Assembly (NCBI GenBank): GCA_937901445.1
Contig: CALDHY010000018.1
Location: forward strand, 1 to 64,000
Source of the DNA: an uncultured Selenomonadales bacterium
Lineage (GTDB): Bacteria > Bacillota > Negativicutes > Selenomonadales > Selenomonadaceae
DNA: 64,000 nucleotides
Direction of reading: 5' to 3'
Both the position numbers and the translations under genes were made by a program. The notes beneath the pieces were generated by a model. The model did no database searches, was not told where the DNA came from, and worked only from the letters and a program-made list of their open reading frames with translations. Numbering within the stretch: the first letter of the stretch is position 1; each line of letters begins with the position of its first letter. Of this stretch, positions 1-6,894 are shown piece after piece.

Positions 1-703
1 TAAATCGTTGGAAAGTGCATTTGCTGAAGGTGTGCAAAGGAGCAAAGACGCCGCAAACGGGCAAGGCGGACTCTTCGACAGCGAAACAATTTCTACCGAA
101 AATCATTTGCCGAAGGTTGCCGAACGTTCACGAATTGAAATTTTGGCGTGGGAAAAAGAGGCGTTCGGTTTTTATATGAGTGGCAACCCGCTTGATGAAT
201 TTGCCGAAAAATTTTCCGGCTTGATAAAAATTGAAGAAATTCAACGCGGCAACTTCAAAGACGGGCAAAGTGTAAAAATTGGCGGCTTGATAGTTGACGC
301 GCGGCGAATTACAACCAAGAAAGGCGATTTAATGGCAAGTATGACGCTTGAAGATTTTAGCGGAAAAATTGGCGTTACGATTTTTCCGGCGGTCTTTGAA
401 AAGTTTATGGATTTAATTTTGGCTGATTCGGTTGTTGTAGTCAGCGGCAAGATTGATTCTTCAAAAATTGTTGCCAATGAAATTTCCCTCGCGCAGGATT
501 ACACGCCGGATATTTATTTGAATGTACCGCCGAATTTGCAAGATAAAGTTTCAGCCGTTTTAAAAAATTACGGCGGCGAAAGTTCAGTTTATTTTAAAAT
601 TTTGGGCAAGTGGCGTATGCAGAAATTCAAAGTTTCGCCCAATAAAAATCTGCGCGACGAACTTACAAAGTTAATCGGCGCAGAAAATATCAGATTTTAT
701 TAA
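1..703 (+). CDS. dnaE: DNA polymerase III alpha subunit, C-terminal part (partial)
   Basis: The reading frame is open to the left edge, so this is the 3' end of a larger gene. The roughly 230 visible residues match the C-terminal part of bacterial replicative polymerase DnaE: a segment reading AWEKEAFGFYMSGNPLDEF, typical of the end of the finger and helix-hairpin-helix region, followed by an OB-fold around residues 85-155. DnaE is the catalytic subunit of the chromosomal replicase. The polymerase active site and PHP domain lie outside the window. It converges with the DUF815 gene, leaving 14 bases between the two stop codons. Confidence 0.9.
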   Translation, partial: KSLESAFAEGVQRSKDAANGQGGLFDSETISTENHLPKVAERSRIEILAWEKEAFGFYMSGNPLDEFAEKFSGLIKIEEIQRGNFKDGQSVKIGGLIVDARRITTKKGDLMASMTLEDFSGKIGVTIFPAVFEKFMDLILADSVVVVSGKIDSSKIVANEISLAQDYTPDIYLNVPPNLQDKVSAVLKNYGGESSVYFKILGKWRMQKFKVSPNKNLRDELTKLIGAENIRFY

Positions 704-717
704 CAATGACTGTTAGT

Positions 718-1908
718 TTAAATTTGCCCCAAATAAAAATTGACAAATTGTTGAGCGGTACGACCGTTCCTGCCGGAATGTGACATTTCCCAGCGCAATC
801 CTTCAATTCTTAAAGTTTCATCGTCAAGCGCAATATTTTTTTTCTTCAACATATACCTGATAATTTCAAGATATTCAGCCTGCGTCGGCGCGTAGTAGTG
901 AATTATCAAGCCGAATCTGTCAGAAAGTGAAATTGTTTCATTTACGCTGTCATCGCGGTAAAGTTCGTCATTTCTTTCATCCCTGTCGCGCCACGTTTCC
1001 CTAATCAAATGGCGGCGGTTTGAAGTTGCATAAATCAAAACATTTTCCGGACGACTTTCAACGCCGCCTTCAATCGAAGATTTTAAATATTTGTATTCGG
1101 ATTCTGATTCTTCAAAAGATAAATCGTCCAAAAAAATTATAAAATGTTTGCTTGCAAATTTTCTTAGCGCGTCCATAATTTCAGGCAGATTTTTAAGTTG
1201 TGGCTTTGTAATTTGTACAAGTCTTAAGCCGCGCGTGTAGTATTCGTTGACGAGAGCCTTAACGCCGGAAGATTTACCCGTGCCGCGCGCGCCGACAAGC
1301 AAAACGTTATTTGCGGGTTTATTTTCAAGAAAGGCGATTGTATTTTTTGTCAATAATTCTTTTTGGTGAGCATAGCCGATTAAATCTTCAAGGCGGATTT
1401 TTTCAAAGTGTTTGATACCGATTAACTTATTATCCCAACGAAAGGCGCGATAAGCTGCAATATCGCCGTAGCCGTACTTTTTATAGTGTTCGATGAAAAA
1501 CCTTGCAATTTCGGCAACGTCGCGCAGATTTGAAAGTTTTTCTTCAAGTTCGACAAGTGATTCAATTTTGTTTGATACGGTCGGCTGATAATTTAAAACC
1601 ATTTCGATTTTTAGATAAAGCGAATCGTCTAATTCCCCTGCAAAAATTTTTAACAAATGCCCTATGTCATTTTTGAAGGCGTTGTACAAACTTGCGCCAA
1701 TTTTGCCGCCGTTCAATTCGACAGTTTCAGAAACTATATTTGGTTCGTGCGCCAAAATGTAAATTAAGTAACTGCGCAAAATATTTCCGCTTAATCCCAA
1801 AGTTTCGGCGCGTTCGATGAGTTTTGCGGCAGTTTCAATTTTATTGGCGGTGGGGTTAAAAATTTCGTCATTCAGCAAATTTCGGCAGACGAGTAAATTT
1901 TCAAGCAT
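718..1908 (-). CDS. DUF815 family AAA ATPase
   Basis: A protein of 396 residues. It has a Walker A motif (GARGTGKSS, about residue 205), a Walker B-like stretch ending in FLDD (about 255) and an arginine-rich ETWRDRDERND segment that matches the DUF815 family of AAA+ ATPases. Proteins of this family are common in Firmicutes; their substrate is not established. The start codon is ATG with AGGAAATTTT just upstream. A strong terminator separates it from the khpA-rpsP-ffh genes upstream, so it is probably expressed on its own. Family is clear, function is not. Confidence 0.85.
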   Translation of the reverse strand: MLENLLVCRNLLNDEIFNPTANKIETAAKLIERAETLGLSGNILRSYLIYILAHEPNIVSETVELNGGKIGASLYNAFKNDIGHLLKIFAGELDDSLYLKIEMVLNYQPTVSNKIESLVELEEKLSNLRDVAEIARFFIEHYKKYGYGDIAAYRAFRWDNKLIGIKHFEKIRLEDLIGYAHQKELLTKNTIAFLENKPANNVLLVGARGTGKSSGVKALVNEYYTRGLRLVQITKPQLKNLPEIMDALRKFASKHFIIFLDDLSFEESESEYKYLKSSIEGGVESRPENVLIYATSNRRHLIRETWRDRDERNDELYRDDSVNETISLSDRFGLIIHYYAPTQAEYLEIIRYMLKKKNIALDDETLRIEGLRWEMSHSGRNGRTAQQFVNFYLGQI

Positions 1909-1924
1909 AAAATTTCCTCCAATT

Positions 1925-1954
1925 AAAAAAGCGGCGAGCCTTACAACTCACCGC
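1925..1954 (-). terminator. Rho-independent terminator after khpA
   Basis: On the minus strand an 8-bp GC-rich stem (GCGGTGAG with CTCGCCGC, one G-U pair) is followed by six T residues. It lies directly downstream of khpA and upstream of the DUF815 gene. Confidence 0.85.
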
Positions 1955-1962
1955 CCAAAATT

Positions 1963-2190
1963 TTAATCAATGTCGACAGTCACTTTTTTATTTTCGCGCG
2001 TTGCGGCAGATTTTACGATAGTACGAATTGCCTTTGCGATTCTGCCCTGTTTGCCGATAACTCTGCCCATATCTTCTTGAGCTACGTGTAACTTCAGGAC
2101 TGTACGCCCTTCTTCTTCGACTTCCTCGACTTCCACCGCGTCGGGATTTTCAACAAGTGCCTTTGCCAACACTTTAACAAGTTCTTGCAT
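1963..2190 (-). CDS. khpA: KhpA, KH-domain RNA-binding protein
   Basis: A 75-residue protein consisting of one type II KH domain with the conserved GRVIGKQGRIAKAIRT core (about residues 41-56), which contacts RNA. KhpA works with KhpB/Jag in Gram-positive bacteria and affects cell division and small-RNA function. It follows rpsP by a short gap, the usual Firmicutes order ffh-rpsP-khpA. The rimM, trmD and rplS genes that normally continue this operon are absent; a terminator follows instead. Confidence 0.93.
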   Translation of the reverse strand: MQELVKVLAKALVENPDAVEVEEVEEEGRTVLKLHVAQEDMGRVIGKQGRIAKAIRTIVKSAATRENKKVTVDID

Positions 2191-2226
2191 AGTTTAGTAC
2201 CTCGATTAACTGAACTTTCTTAGCTT

Positions 2227-2499
2227 TTAATTTTTAGCTTTTCTTTCTTCGTGAAGTTTTTTCATAATACCTTTTTTGCTCAACAGTGAGCGGACTGTAT
2301 CCGTCGGTTGTGCGCCGTTTTTAATCCACGCCATAACTTTTTCTTCATCAATATTAATAATTGCCGGATTTTTGGTAGGGTCGTAATTGCCGACGATTTC
2401 AATAAAACGCCCGTCACGCGGCGAGCGGCTGTCAGCCACTACTACACGATAAAACGGTTGTCTTTTTGCTCCCATTCGATTGAGTCTGATTTTGACCAC
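2227..2499 (-). CDS. rpsP: 30S ribosomal protein S16
   Basis: A 90-residue ribosomal protein S16, recognisable from the N-terminal [17 protein letters not shown] and the [15 protein letters not shown] segment. It binds 16S rRNA early in 30S assembly. The GTG at 2499 is chosen as start because S16 begins MVKIRL and an AAAGGTGGTG ribosome-binding site precedes it; an in-frame TTG at 2517 overlaps that site and would add six atypical residues. Confidence 0.95.
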   Translation of the reverse strand: MVKIRLNRMGAKRQPFYRVVVADSRSPRDGRFIEIVGNYDPTKNPAIINIDEEKVMAWIKNGAQPTDTVRSLLSKKGIMKKLHEERKAKN

Positions 2500-2537
2500 A
2501 CTTTCACCACCTTTCAAAGTTTTATATCGTCTGAAAT

Positions 2538-3977
2538 TTATTTTTTAATAAAAGGAAACTTATTTCCGAGTCCGCCCAAAAGTCCGCTTAAATTCGGCAT
2601 TTTAACTTTTGCGCCGGTACTTTTTTTATTTTTCCCTTTTTTGGCTTTAGATTTTTTTGAAGGCGCGGCTTGATTGGATTGAACGCCGAGTTGACGCATC
2701 ATTTTGCGCATTTCCTCAAACTGTTTCAAAAGTTTGTTGACATCTGAAACTTTCGTACCGCTGCCCATTGCAATTCTTTTGCGGCGTTTTGCGTCAATCA
2801 TTCCGACGTTTAATCTTTCTTTTGGCGTCATTGAAAGTATAATTGCTTCCATATGTTTAACTTCCTTGCCATCTAAATCCAGATCTACGCCGGAAAGTTT
2901 TTTCTTCAGCCCGCTCATACCCGGTATCATTCCAAGTAAATCGTTAAGCGAGCCGAGCTTTTTAACTTGTTGCAGTTGTTCAAGAAAATCTGCCAAAGTA
3001 AATTCGTCTGACTTGATTTTCTTAACCATTTTTTCAGCGGTTTTTGCGTCAATGGTTGACTGCGCTTTTTCAATCAGTGAAAGTACATCGCCCATTCCCA
3101 AAATTCGGCTTGCCATTCGGTCGGGGTGGAAGACTTCAAGCGGTTCCAATTTTTCGCCCATACCGACAAATTTTATTGGACAACCTGTAGCCGCCTTGAT
3201 TGAAAGAGCCGCGCCGCCGCGTGCATCGCCGTCAAGTTTTGTTAAAACAATGCCATTAACGCCGAGTGCATTATGAAAAGTTTCGGCAACATTCACTGAT
3301 TCTTGCCCGATCATTGAATCGACAACAAGTAAAATTTCGTGCGGATTGACGGCGGCTTTAATATCTTTAAGTTCCTGCATTAATTTTTCGTCAATTTGCA
3401 GGCGTCCCGCCGTATCTATAATCAAAACGTCGCGGGCGTGTGAATCTGCGAATTTCAAAGAATCTTTTGCAATTTGCACGGCGTCTTGAATATCTTCAGT
3501 AAAAACGGGAACTTCGACTTGTTCACCGACAACTTGCAACTGTTTAATCGCCGCCGGTCTGTAAATATCAGCGGCAACGAGTGCGGGGCGTTTGCCCTGT
3601 TTGCGCATTGCAAGAGCCAATTTACCGGCTGAAGTAGTTTTGCCGCTGCCTTGCAAGCCGACCATTAAAATAACAGTTGGAGGCTTTGAAGAAATATTAA
3701 TTTTTGCCGCTTTACCGCCCATTAACGACGTTAATTCTTCGTCGACGATTTTTATAACGGACTGTGCAGGCGTAAGTTTGCTTAAAATTTCTGTATCGAC
3801 AGCGCGCGCCTTGACGTTTTTTTCAAATTGGCGAACGATTTTATAGTTTACGTCCGCAGAAAGTAACGCCATACGAACATCTTTTAAAGCTTTATCGACG
3901 TCTTTTTCAGTCAGTTTGCCGTGTCCGCGCAACTTACGAAAGGCTTCCTGTATGTTTTGTGATAAATCCTCAAACAA
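2538..3977 (-). CDS. ffh: Signal recognition particle protein Ffh
   Basis: SRP54-type GTPase, about 479 residues. It has an N-terminal helical bundle, the G domain with [15 protein letters not shown] (about residue 105) and [22 protein letters not shown], and a methionine-rich C-terminal M domain that binds 4.5S RNA and signal sequences, ending in a lysine-rich tail. It targets nascent membrane proteins to FtsY and SecYEG. The TTG at 3977 is preferred because it gives the usual [10 protein letters not shown] start and follows GGAAAGGCGGG; an in-frame ATG at 4004 would add nine unlikely residues. The usual upstream ylxM is absent; tRNA genes lie there. Confidence 0.95.
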   Translation of the reverse strand: MFEDLSQNIQEAFRKLRGHGKLTEKDVDKALKDVRMALLSADVNYKIVRQFEKNVKARAVDTEILSKLTPAQSVIKIVDEELTSLMGGKAAKINISSKPPTVILMVGLQGSGKTTSAGKLALAMRKQGKRPALVAADIYRPAAIKQLQVVGEQVEVPVFTEDIQDAVQIAKDSLKFADSHARDVLIIDTAGRLQIDEKLMQELKDIKAAVNPHEILLVVDSMIGQESVNVAETFHNALGVNGIVLTKLDGDARGGAALSIKAATGCPIKFVGMGEKLEPLEVFHPDRMASRILGMGDVLSLIEKAQSTIDAKTAEKMVKKIKSDEFTLADFLEQLQQVKKLGSLNDLLGMIPGMSGLKKKLSGVDLDLDGKEVKHMEAIILSMTPKERLNVGMIDAKRRKRIAMGSGTKVSDVNKLLKQFEEMRKMMRQLGVQSNQAAPSKKSKAKKGKNKKSTGAKVKMPNLSGLLGGLGNKFPFIKK

Positions 3978-4006
3978 TGCAATTCCCGCCTTTCCACATA
4001 ACATAA

Positions 4007-4030
4007 TAAAAGCACTACCCTAAGCAGTGC
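4007..4030 (-). terminator. Terminator after tRNA-Cys
   Basis: On the minus strand a stem GCACT/AGTGC with a nine-base loop is followed by TTTTATT. It sits between tRNA-Cys and ffh and probably ends the tRNA transcript. Confidence 0.6.
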
Positions 4031-4045
4031 CGGATTTTACAAGAT

Positions 4046-4119
<74 letters not shown>

Positions 4120-4152
4120 TTTTTTATATTTGAATTTAGCTAATTTCTAAAG

Positions 4153-4229
4153 TGGCGACCCGAAGGGGACTTGAACCCCTGACCTCCGCCGTGACAGGGC
4201 GGCATTCTAACCAACTAAACTACCGGGCC
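4153..4229 (-). tRNA. tRNA-Asp (GTC)
   Basis: A 77-base cloverleaf on the minus strand. The acceptor GGCCCGG pairs with TCGGGTC (two wobbles), the anticodon loop is CTGTCAC with anticodon GTC, and CCA is encoded. It is cotranscribed with tRNA-Cys from a promoter just upstream. Confidence 0.95.
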
Positions 4230-4253
4230 GTGAAAAGTTTTTCAACGCGTGCA

Positions 4254-4282
4254 AGTGTACCATAAGATTTAAAATAATGCAA
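4254..4282 (-). promoter_or_regulatory. Promoter for tRNA-Asp/tRNA-Cys
   Basis: On the minus strand TTGCAT is followed after exactly 17 bases by TACACT, about 25 bases before the 5' end of tRNA-Asp. Spacing and hexamers fit a housekeeping promoter. Confidence 0.6.
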
Positions 4283-4311
4283 GCTTTTTTTATTTAACGG
4301 GAAAAATTTAT

Positions 4312-4380
4312 TGGAGCGGGCAATGGGAACGAATCCCTGCAAATACGATGAGTAAGAGTAATTGCTCTAAAGCTTGGGAA
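4312..4380 (-). pseudogene. 3' fragment of a tRNA-Gly gene carrying the insertion
   Basis: On the minus strand this copy matches the 4517-4616 tRNA-Gly from the anticodon loop (TTCCCAAGC) to the encoded CCA, including a near-identical insertion before the T arm, but the acceptor 5' strand, D arm and 5' half of the anticodon stem are missing. It also lacks one base in the T loop (AACGAATCCC against AATCGAATCCC on the plus strand). It cannot fold as a tRNA, and probably arose by unequal tandem duplication. Confidence 0.7.
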
Positions 4381-4387
4381 AATTTAT

Positions 4388-4461
4388 TGGAGCGGGCAAT
4401 GGGAATCGAACCCACCTCTAAAGCTTGGGAAGCTCTCATTCTACCGATGAACTATGCCCGC
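4388..4461 (-). tRNA. tRNA-Gly (CCC)
   Basis: A 74-base standard cloverleaf on the minus strand. The acceptor GCGGGCA pairs with TGCCCGC, the anticodon stem AGAGC/GCTTT carries loop TTCCCAA with anticodon CCC, the T arm is GTGGG-TTCGATT-CCCAT, and CCA is encoded. It is the only one of the three glycine-type copies with a normal variable loop and is the likely functional gene. Confidence 0.9.
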
Positions 4462-4516
4462 TTGAAAAGCAATGTAATAAACTTTTGAATTTAAATGTAA
4501 TTTTGAAAATTCAACT

Positions 4517-4616
4517 TGGAGCGGGCAATGGGAATCGAATCCCTGCAAATACGATGAATAAGAGCATTTGCTCTAAAGCTTGGGAAGCTCTCATTCTACC
4601 GATGAACTATGCCCGC
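4517..4616 (-). tRNA. tRNA-Gly (CCC)-like gene with a 26-base insertion
   Basis: The first 45 bases and the acceptor end are identical in design to the 4388-4461 tRNA-Gly, but about 26 extra bases lie between the anticodon stem and the T arm (about 4544-4570). The inserted segment is bounded by GCAAAT and ATTTGC, a 6-bp inverted repeat, and can also fold as AGAGCA/TGCTCT. The T-stem bases adjacent to the insertion are altered, so a standard T arm pairs poorly (about 3 of 5 pairs). It may be a non-functional copy, a tRNA with an enlarged variable arm, or a precursor that loses the segment. The functional state is not decidable from sequence. Confidence 0.6.
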
Positions 4617-4623
4617 TTGAAAA

Positions 4624-5499
4624 TCACTGCAACAACCTCAAAACTCCGGATTGACTGTGATTAAAAATTTTTGACATTTCCAACGCGACTTGCTGTTGAA
4701 TACTTTGAAGTTTAAGTTGTGAAATGTGTTTGGCAATATCAGCATCTTCCAAATTTGACGCCGCCGCCTGTGTATTTTCTTCCATAGTTGTATAGTTATC
4801 AGCTTGATAATCCAAGCGTTGCAGGTACGCGCCCTGCGTCGTTGCCTCATCAAGCGAATAATCCAAAATATCGCCGCCCTGTAAAGTGGCTTGCAAATTG
4901 TTATTGACGTCTTGAACATATCCCAACGCGCCGCTGACGTTTTCAAGTGCACTTTGAATAGATTCATCATTTGAAACATCGATTGTAACGTTGCCTTGGT
5001 CGTCCATTAAGCCTAACGCTTGCGCGCTCATATTACCGAGCGAAACATTTTCATAGCCGGAAACACCTGCAACCATAACGCCTTGCCGCGAGCCGTCAAG
5101 TAAATTCATACCGTTATATTGAGTGCGGGCGTTATCGTCAATTTGTTGAACGAGTTGATTTATGTTTTCTTGAAGAGCCGCACGGTCTGAATCAGAATTG
5201 GTGCCGTTAGCGGCGTTTACAAGATATTGTTGAATAGAATTTAACGCGCTGACTGTATTGCCGGTTGCGCCTGCCGCAATTTTAATCATGGCACTTGCAT
5301 TTTGGGTATTTTGAACAGATTGAGTAGTTGCGCCAACGTGGCTGTTCATACGTTGATAAATTGAGTACGAAGAAGGGCTGTATGACGCATTCGGGAAATT
5401 GGAGCCTGTCGAGAGAATTTGCGACGTTCTTTGCGCCGCGTTATTAATTCGGTTAAGCGTAGTATTCGCCTGATTTACTCCGCCGATTATTCCTGCCAT
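4624..5499 (-). CDS. Divergent flagellin-type protein
   Basis: About 291 residues with the length and layout of a short flagellin: an N-terminal coiled-coil half with NQLVQQIDDNARTQYNGMNLLDG (residues about 140-160, close to the flagellin D1 signature), a small central region, and a C-terminal helix rich in Q, A and D ending in QQQVALEMSKIFNHSQSGVLRLL. The N terminus (MAGIIGGVNQANTTLNRI) departs from the canonical MRINHN start, so it may be a minor filament or hook-associated protein. ATG at 5499 follows AAAGGAAGGTG. It lies downstream of codY, in the direction of transcription, with its own promoter. No other flagellar genes are in the window. Confidence 0.8.
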   Translation of the reverse strand: MAGIIGGVNQANTTLNRINNAAQRTSQILSTGSNFPNASYSPSSYSIYQRMNSHVGATTQSVQNTQNASAMIKIAAGATGNTVSALNSIQQYLVNAANGTNSDSDRAALQENINQLVQQIDDNARTQYNGMNLLDGSRQGVMVAGVSGYENVSLGNMSAQALGLMDDQGNVTIDVSNDESIQSALENVSGALGYVQDVNNNLQATLQGGDILDYSLDEATTQGAYLQRLDYQADNYTTMEENTQAAASNLEDADIAKHISQLKLQSIQQQVALEMSKIFNHSQSGVLRLLQ

Positions 5500-5528
5500 G
5501 ATTCTCACCTTCCTTTAGCCGTGAAAAA

Positions 5529-5543
5529 AATCCTCTCAAAATT
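5529..5543 (-). promoter_or_regulatory. CodY-box-like site before the flagellin gene
   Basis: On the minus strand AATTTTGAGAGGATT matches 12 of 15 positions of the CodY consensus AATTTTCWGAAAATT. It lies between the -10 element and the ribosome-binding site of the flagellin-like gene, a position where bound repressor would block transcription. CodY control of flagellin is known in Bacillus; here it is inference. Confidence 0.4.
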
Positions 5544-5553
5544 CTTTGAAAGG

Positions 5554-5582
5554 ATTGTATCAAAAGTTTTTACTAATTGCAA
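5554..5582 (-). promoter_or_regulatory. Promoter of the flagellin-type gene
   Basis: On the minus strand TTGCAA and TACAAT are separated by 17 bases, 55 bases before the flagellin start codon. This is a housekeeping-type promoter, not an obvious sigma-28 site. Confidence 0.6.
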
Positions 5583-5595
5583 GAAAAATTTTTTT

Positions 5596-6372
5596 TTAGC
5601 GGCGAAGTTTTTGAACTTCTTCCATTAAATATTCGTTGAGAATTTTTATGTACGTGCCTTTCATACCGAGCGATTTTGATTCAATGACTCCGGCGGATTC
5701 AAATTTTCTTAAAGCGTTGACGATAACCGAACGGGTAATTCCTACGCGATCTGCGATTTTTGACGCCACTAAAAGTCCTTCGTTGCCGTCAAGTTCGCCC
5801 AAAATATTTATTGCGGCTTCAGTTTCTGAATAGCTTAAAGTTGCAAGCGCAATTTGTACGTTAGCCTTTTTGCGGGCGTCAATTTCAATTTTTTCTGTAT
5901 GGTCGCGCAACATTTCCATTCCTACAACGGTCGCGCCGTATTCCGCCAAAAGTAAATCATCATCATTAAAATCTTCGTCATAGCGGGCGATAATCAAAGT
6001 GCCGATTCTGCGTCCGACGCCGTAAATTGGAACAACGGTAGTATTTTTGCCGTCGAAATTGCAGGGGCGTTTTTCTTCATAGGCGCACATACCGGTTTTT
6101 GTACGCATATTCGCCTGTGTTTCTTCAAGGTGATTCAACCAGCGCACATACTGTTTTGGAAATTTGCCCTTGCGAATAACTTTATCAATCATCAATTCGC
6201 ATTCAAAATTGTCTGTGAAAGCGTAGCCGCAAATATCGCCCTTTTTGTCCATAATATAAACGTTTGCATCCAAAATATTGCTAAGTACTTTTGAAATCCC
6301 GTCGTACTCAACATTTTCCGACCTTTGCAGCAACTTGTTAATTTTTCTGGTTTTTTCTAACAATGTCGCCAT
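5596..6372 (-). CDS. codY: GTP-sensing transcriptional regulator CodY
   Basis: A 258-residue CodY. It has an N-terminal GAF-like domain that senses branched-chain amino acids and GTP, with the GDICGY and RTKTGMCAYEE regions, and a C-terminal winged helix-turn-helix with SKIADRVGITRSVIVNALRK (about residues 203-222) and the ending IESKSLGMKGTYIKILN. CodY represses starvation genes when nutrients are plentiful. ATG at 6372 follows GAAAGGAAG; an in-frame upstream TTG at 6390 overlaps that site. In many Firmicutes codY ends the trmFO-xerC-hslVU operon; here it is about 9 kb away from hslVU. A CodY-box-like site upstream suggests autoregulation. Confidence 0.95.
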   Translation of the reverse strand: MATLLEKTRKINKLLQRSENVEYDGISKVLSNILDANVYIMDKKGDICGYAFTDNFECELMIDKVIRKGKFPKQYVRWLNHLEETQANMRTKTGMCAYEEKRPCNFDGKNTTVVPIYGVGRRIGTLIIARYDEDFNDDDLLLAEYGATVVGMEMLRDHTEKIEIDARKKANVQIALATLSYSETEAAINILGELDGNEGLLVASKIADRVGITRSVIVNALRKFESAGVIESKSLGMKGTYIKILNEYLMEEVQKLRR

Positions 6373-6420
6373 TAATAAACTTCCTTTCAAAAAAATTTTT
6401 CGTGAATTTGTAGTGTGCCT

Positions 6421-6449
6421 ATATTACCATAACTTTTTGTTAAATGAAA
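6421..6449 (-). promoter_or_regulatory. codY promoter (extended -10)
   Basis: On the minus strand the extended -10 TGGTAATAT lies about 50 bases upstream of the codY start, with a weak -35 (TTTCAT) 17 bases further up. Confidence 0.45.
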
Positions 6450-6450
6450 G

Positions 6451-6465
6451 TATTTTCTGAATTTT
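6451..6465 (-). promoter_or_regulatory. CodY-box-like site upstream of codY
   Basis: On the minus strand AAAATTCAGAAAATA matches 12 of 15 positions of AATTTTCWGAAAATT and abuts the weak -35 element of the codY promoter. This suggests negative autoregulation. Confidence 0.45.
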
Positions 6466-6482
6466 TGTTTTAAATTTTCAAC

Positions 6483-6519
6483 AAAAAAGCCGCCGAATTT
6501 TCAGCGGTTAAAATTTTTT
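6483..6519. terminator. Hairpin terminator in the codY upstream region
   Basis: A 5-6 bp stem (GCCGC with GCGGT) has T runs on both strands (CTTTTTTG on minus, ATTTTTTC on plus). It could stop transcription entering codY from upstream genes. Confidence 0.5.
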
Positions 6520-6537
6520 CGACAAACAAAAAATAAG

Positions 6538-6640
6538 CTCGCAGACGCGCTACAAGGGGTTTAAATGAAACTTTTGAAAGGTTTTGGTATAAATTTGCAA
6601 AAAAGATTTAACCTGCCTTAAAATCGATTCTGTGCGCAAC
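6538..6640 (+). repeat. Short intergenic element R1, copy A
   Basis: About 100 bases. It begins GCTCGCAGACGCGCTACAAG and ends in CCTGCCTTAAAATCGATT. The same two ends, in the same order and distance, recur at 41675-41778 and 17166-17264 on the opposite strand, with a partial copy near 51095. Together with the flanking hairpins it fills the 307-base gap between codY and the small gene at 6680; no open reading frame is convincing there. Confidence 0.55.
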
Positions 6641-6641
6641 T

Positions 6642-6666
6642 AAAAAAGCCCGCCTTTCGACGAGCT
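6642..6666 (-). terminator. Terminator after the GH32 operon
   Basis: On the minus strand GCTCG/CGGGC (with one G-U pair) forms a short stem followed by six T residues, 14 bases after the stop of the 64-residue gene. Confidence 0.6.
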
Positions 6667-6679
6667 GAAAATTTTTAGT

Positions 6680-6874
6680 TTAGTTTTCGGCTTTTCTTTT
6701 GGCAACGATTGTAACGAAAAGGCGCGGCTTTACATTTTCGCCCGCCGGTAAAACGGATTGTTCCAGCGAAACTAAATCTCTTGTCATCAGAAAAGTATTT
6801 ATATCGTTTTCAAGTTTACGTAAAGTTTGACTAACAACGCCGCTTAAATCCAGATTAAAAATTTTTACTTCCAC
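6680..6874 (-). CDS. Small protein of unknown function
   Basis: A 64-residue protein starting at GTG 6874 with GAGGCG upstream. It has no recognisable domain; the sequence is mixed charged/hydrophobic with a predicted helix (LRKLENDINTFLMTR) and a basic end (VAKRKAEN). It begins 20 bases after the GH32 stop and is followed by a terminator, so the two form an operon. Its size, ribosome-binding site and position support it being real. Function unknown. Confidence 0.6.
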   Translation of the reverse strand: MEVKIFNLDLSGVVSQTLRKLENDINTFLMTRDLVSLEQSVLPAGENVKPRLFVTIVAKRKAEN

Positions 6875-6894
6875 AGCAAACGCCTCTATAAAAA

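Noticed and set aside
4425..4664. Open frame of 79 residues across the tRNA-Gly copies
   Set aside because: It reads through tRNA cloverleafs; the repetition of the peptide follows from the repeated tRNA sequence.
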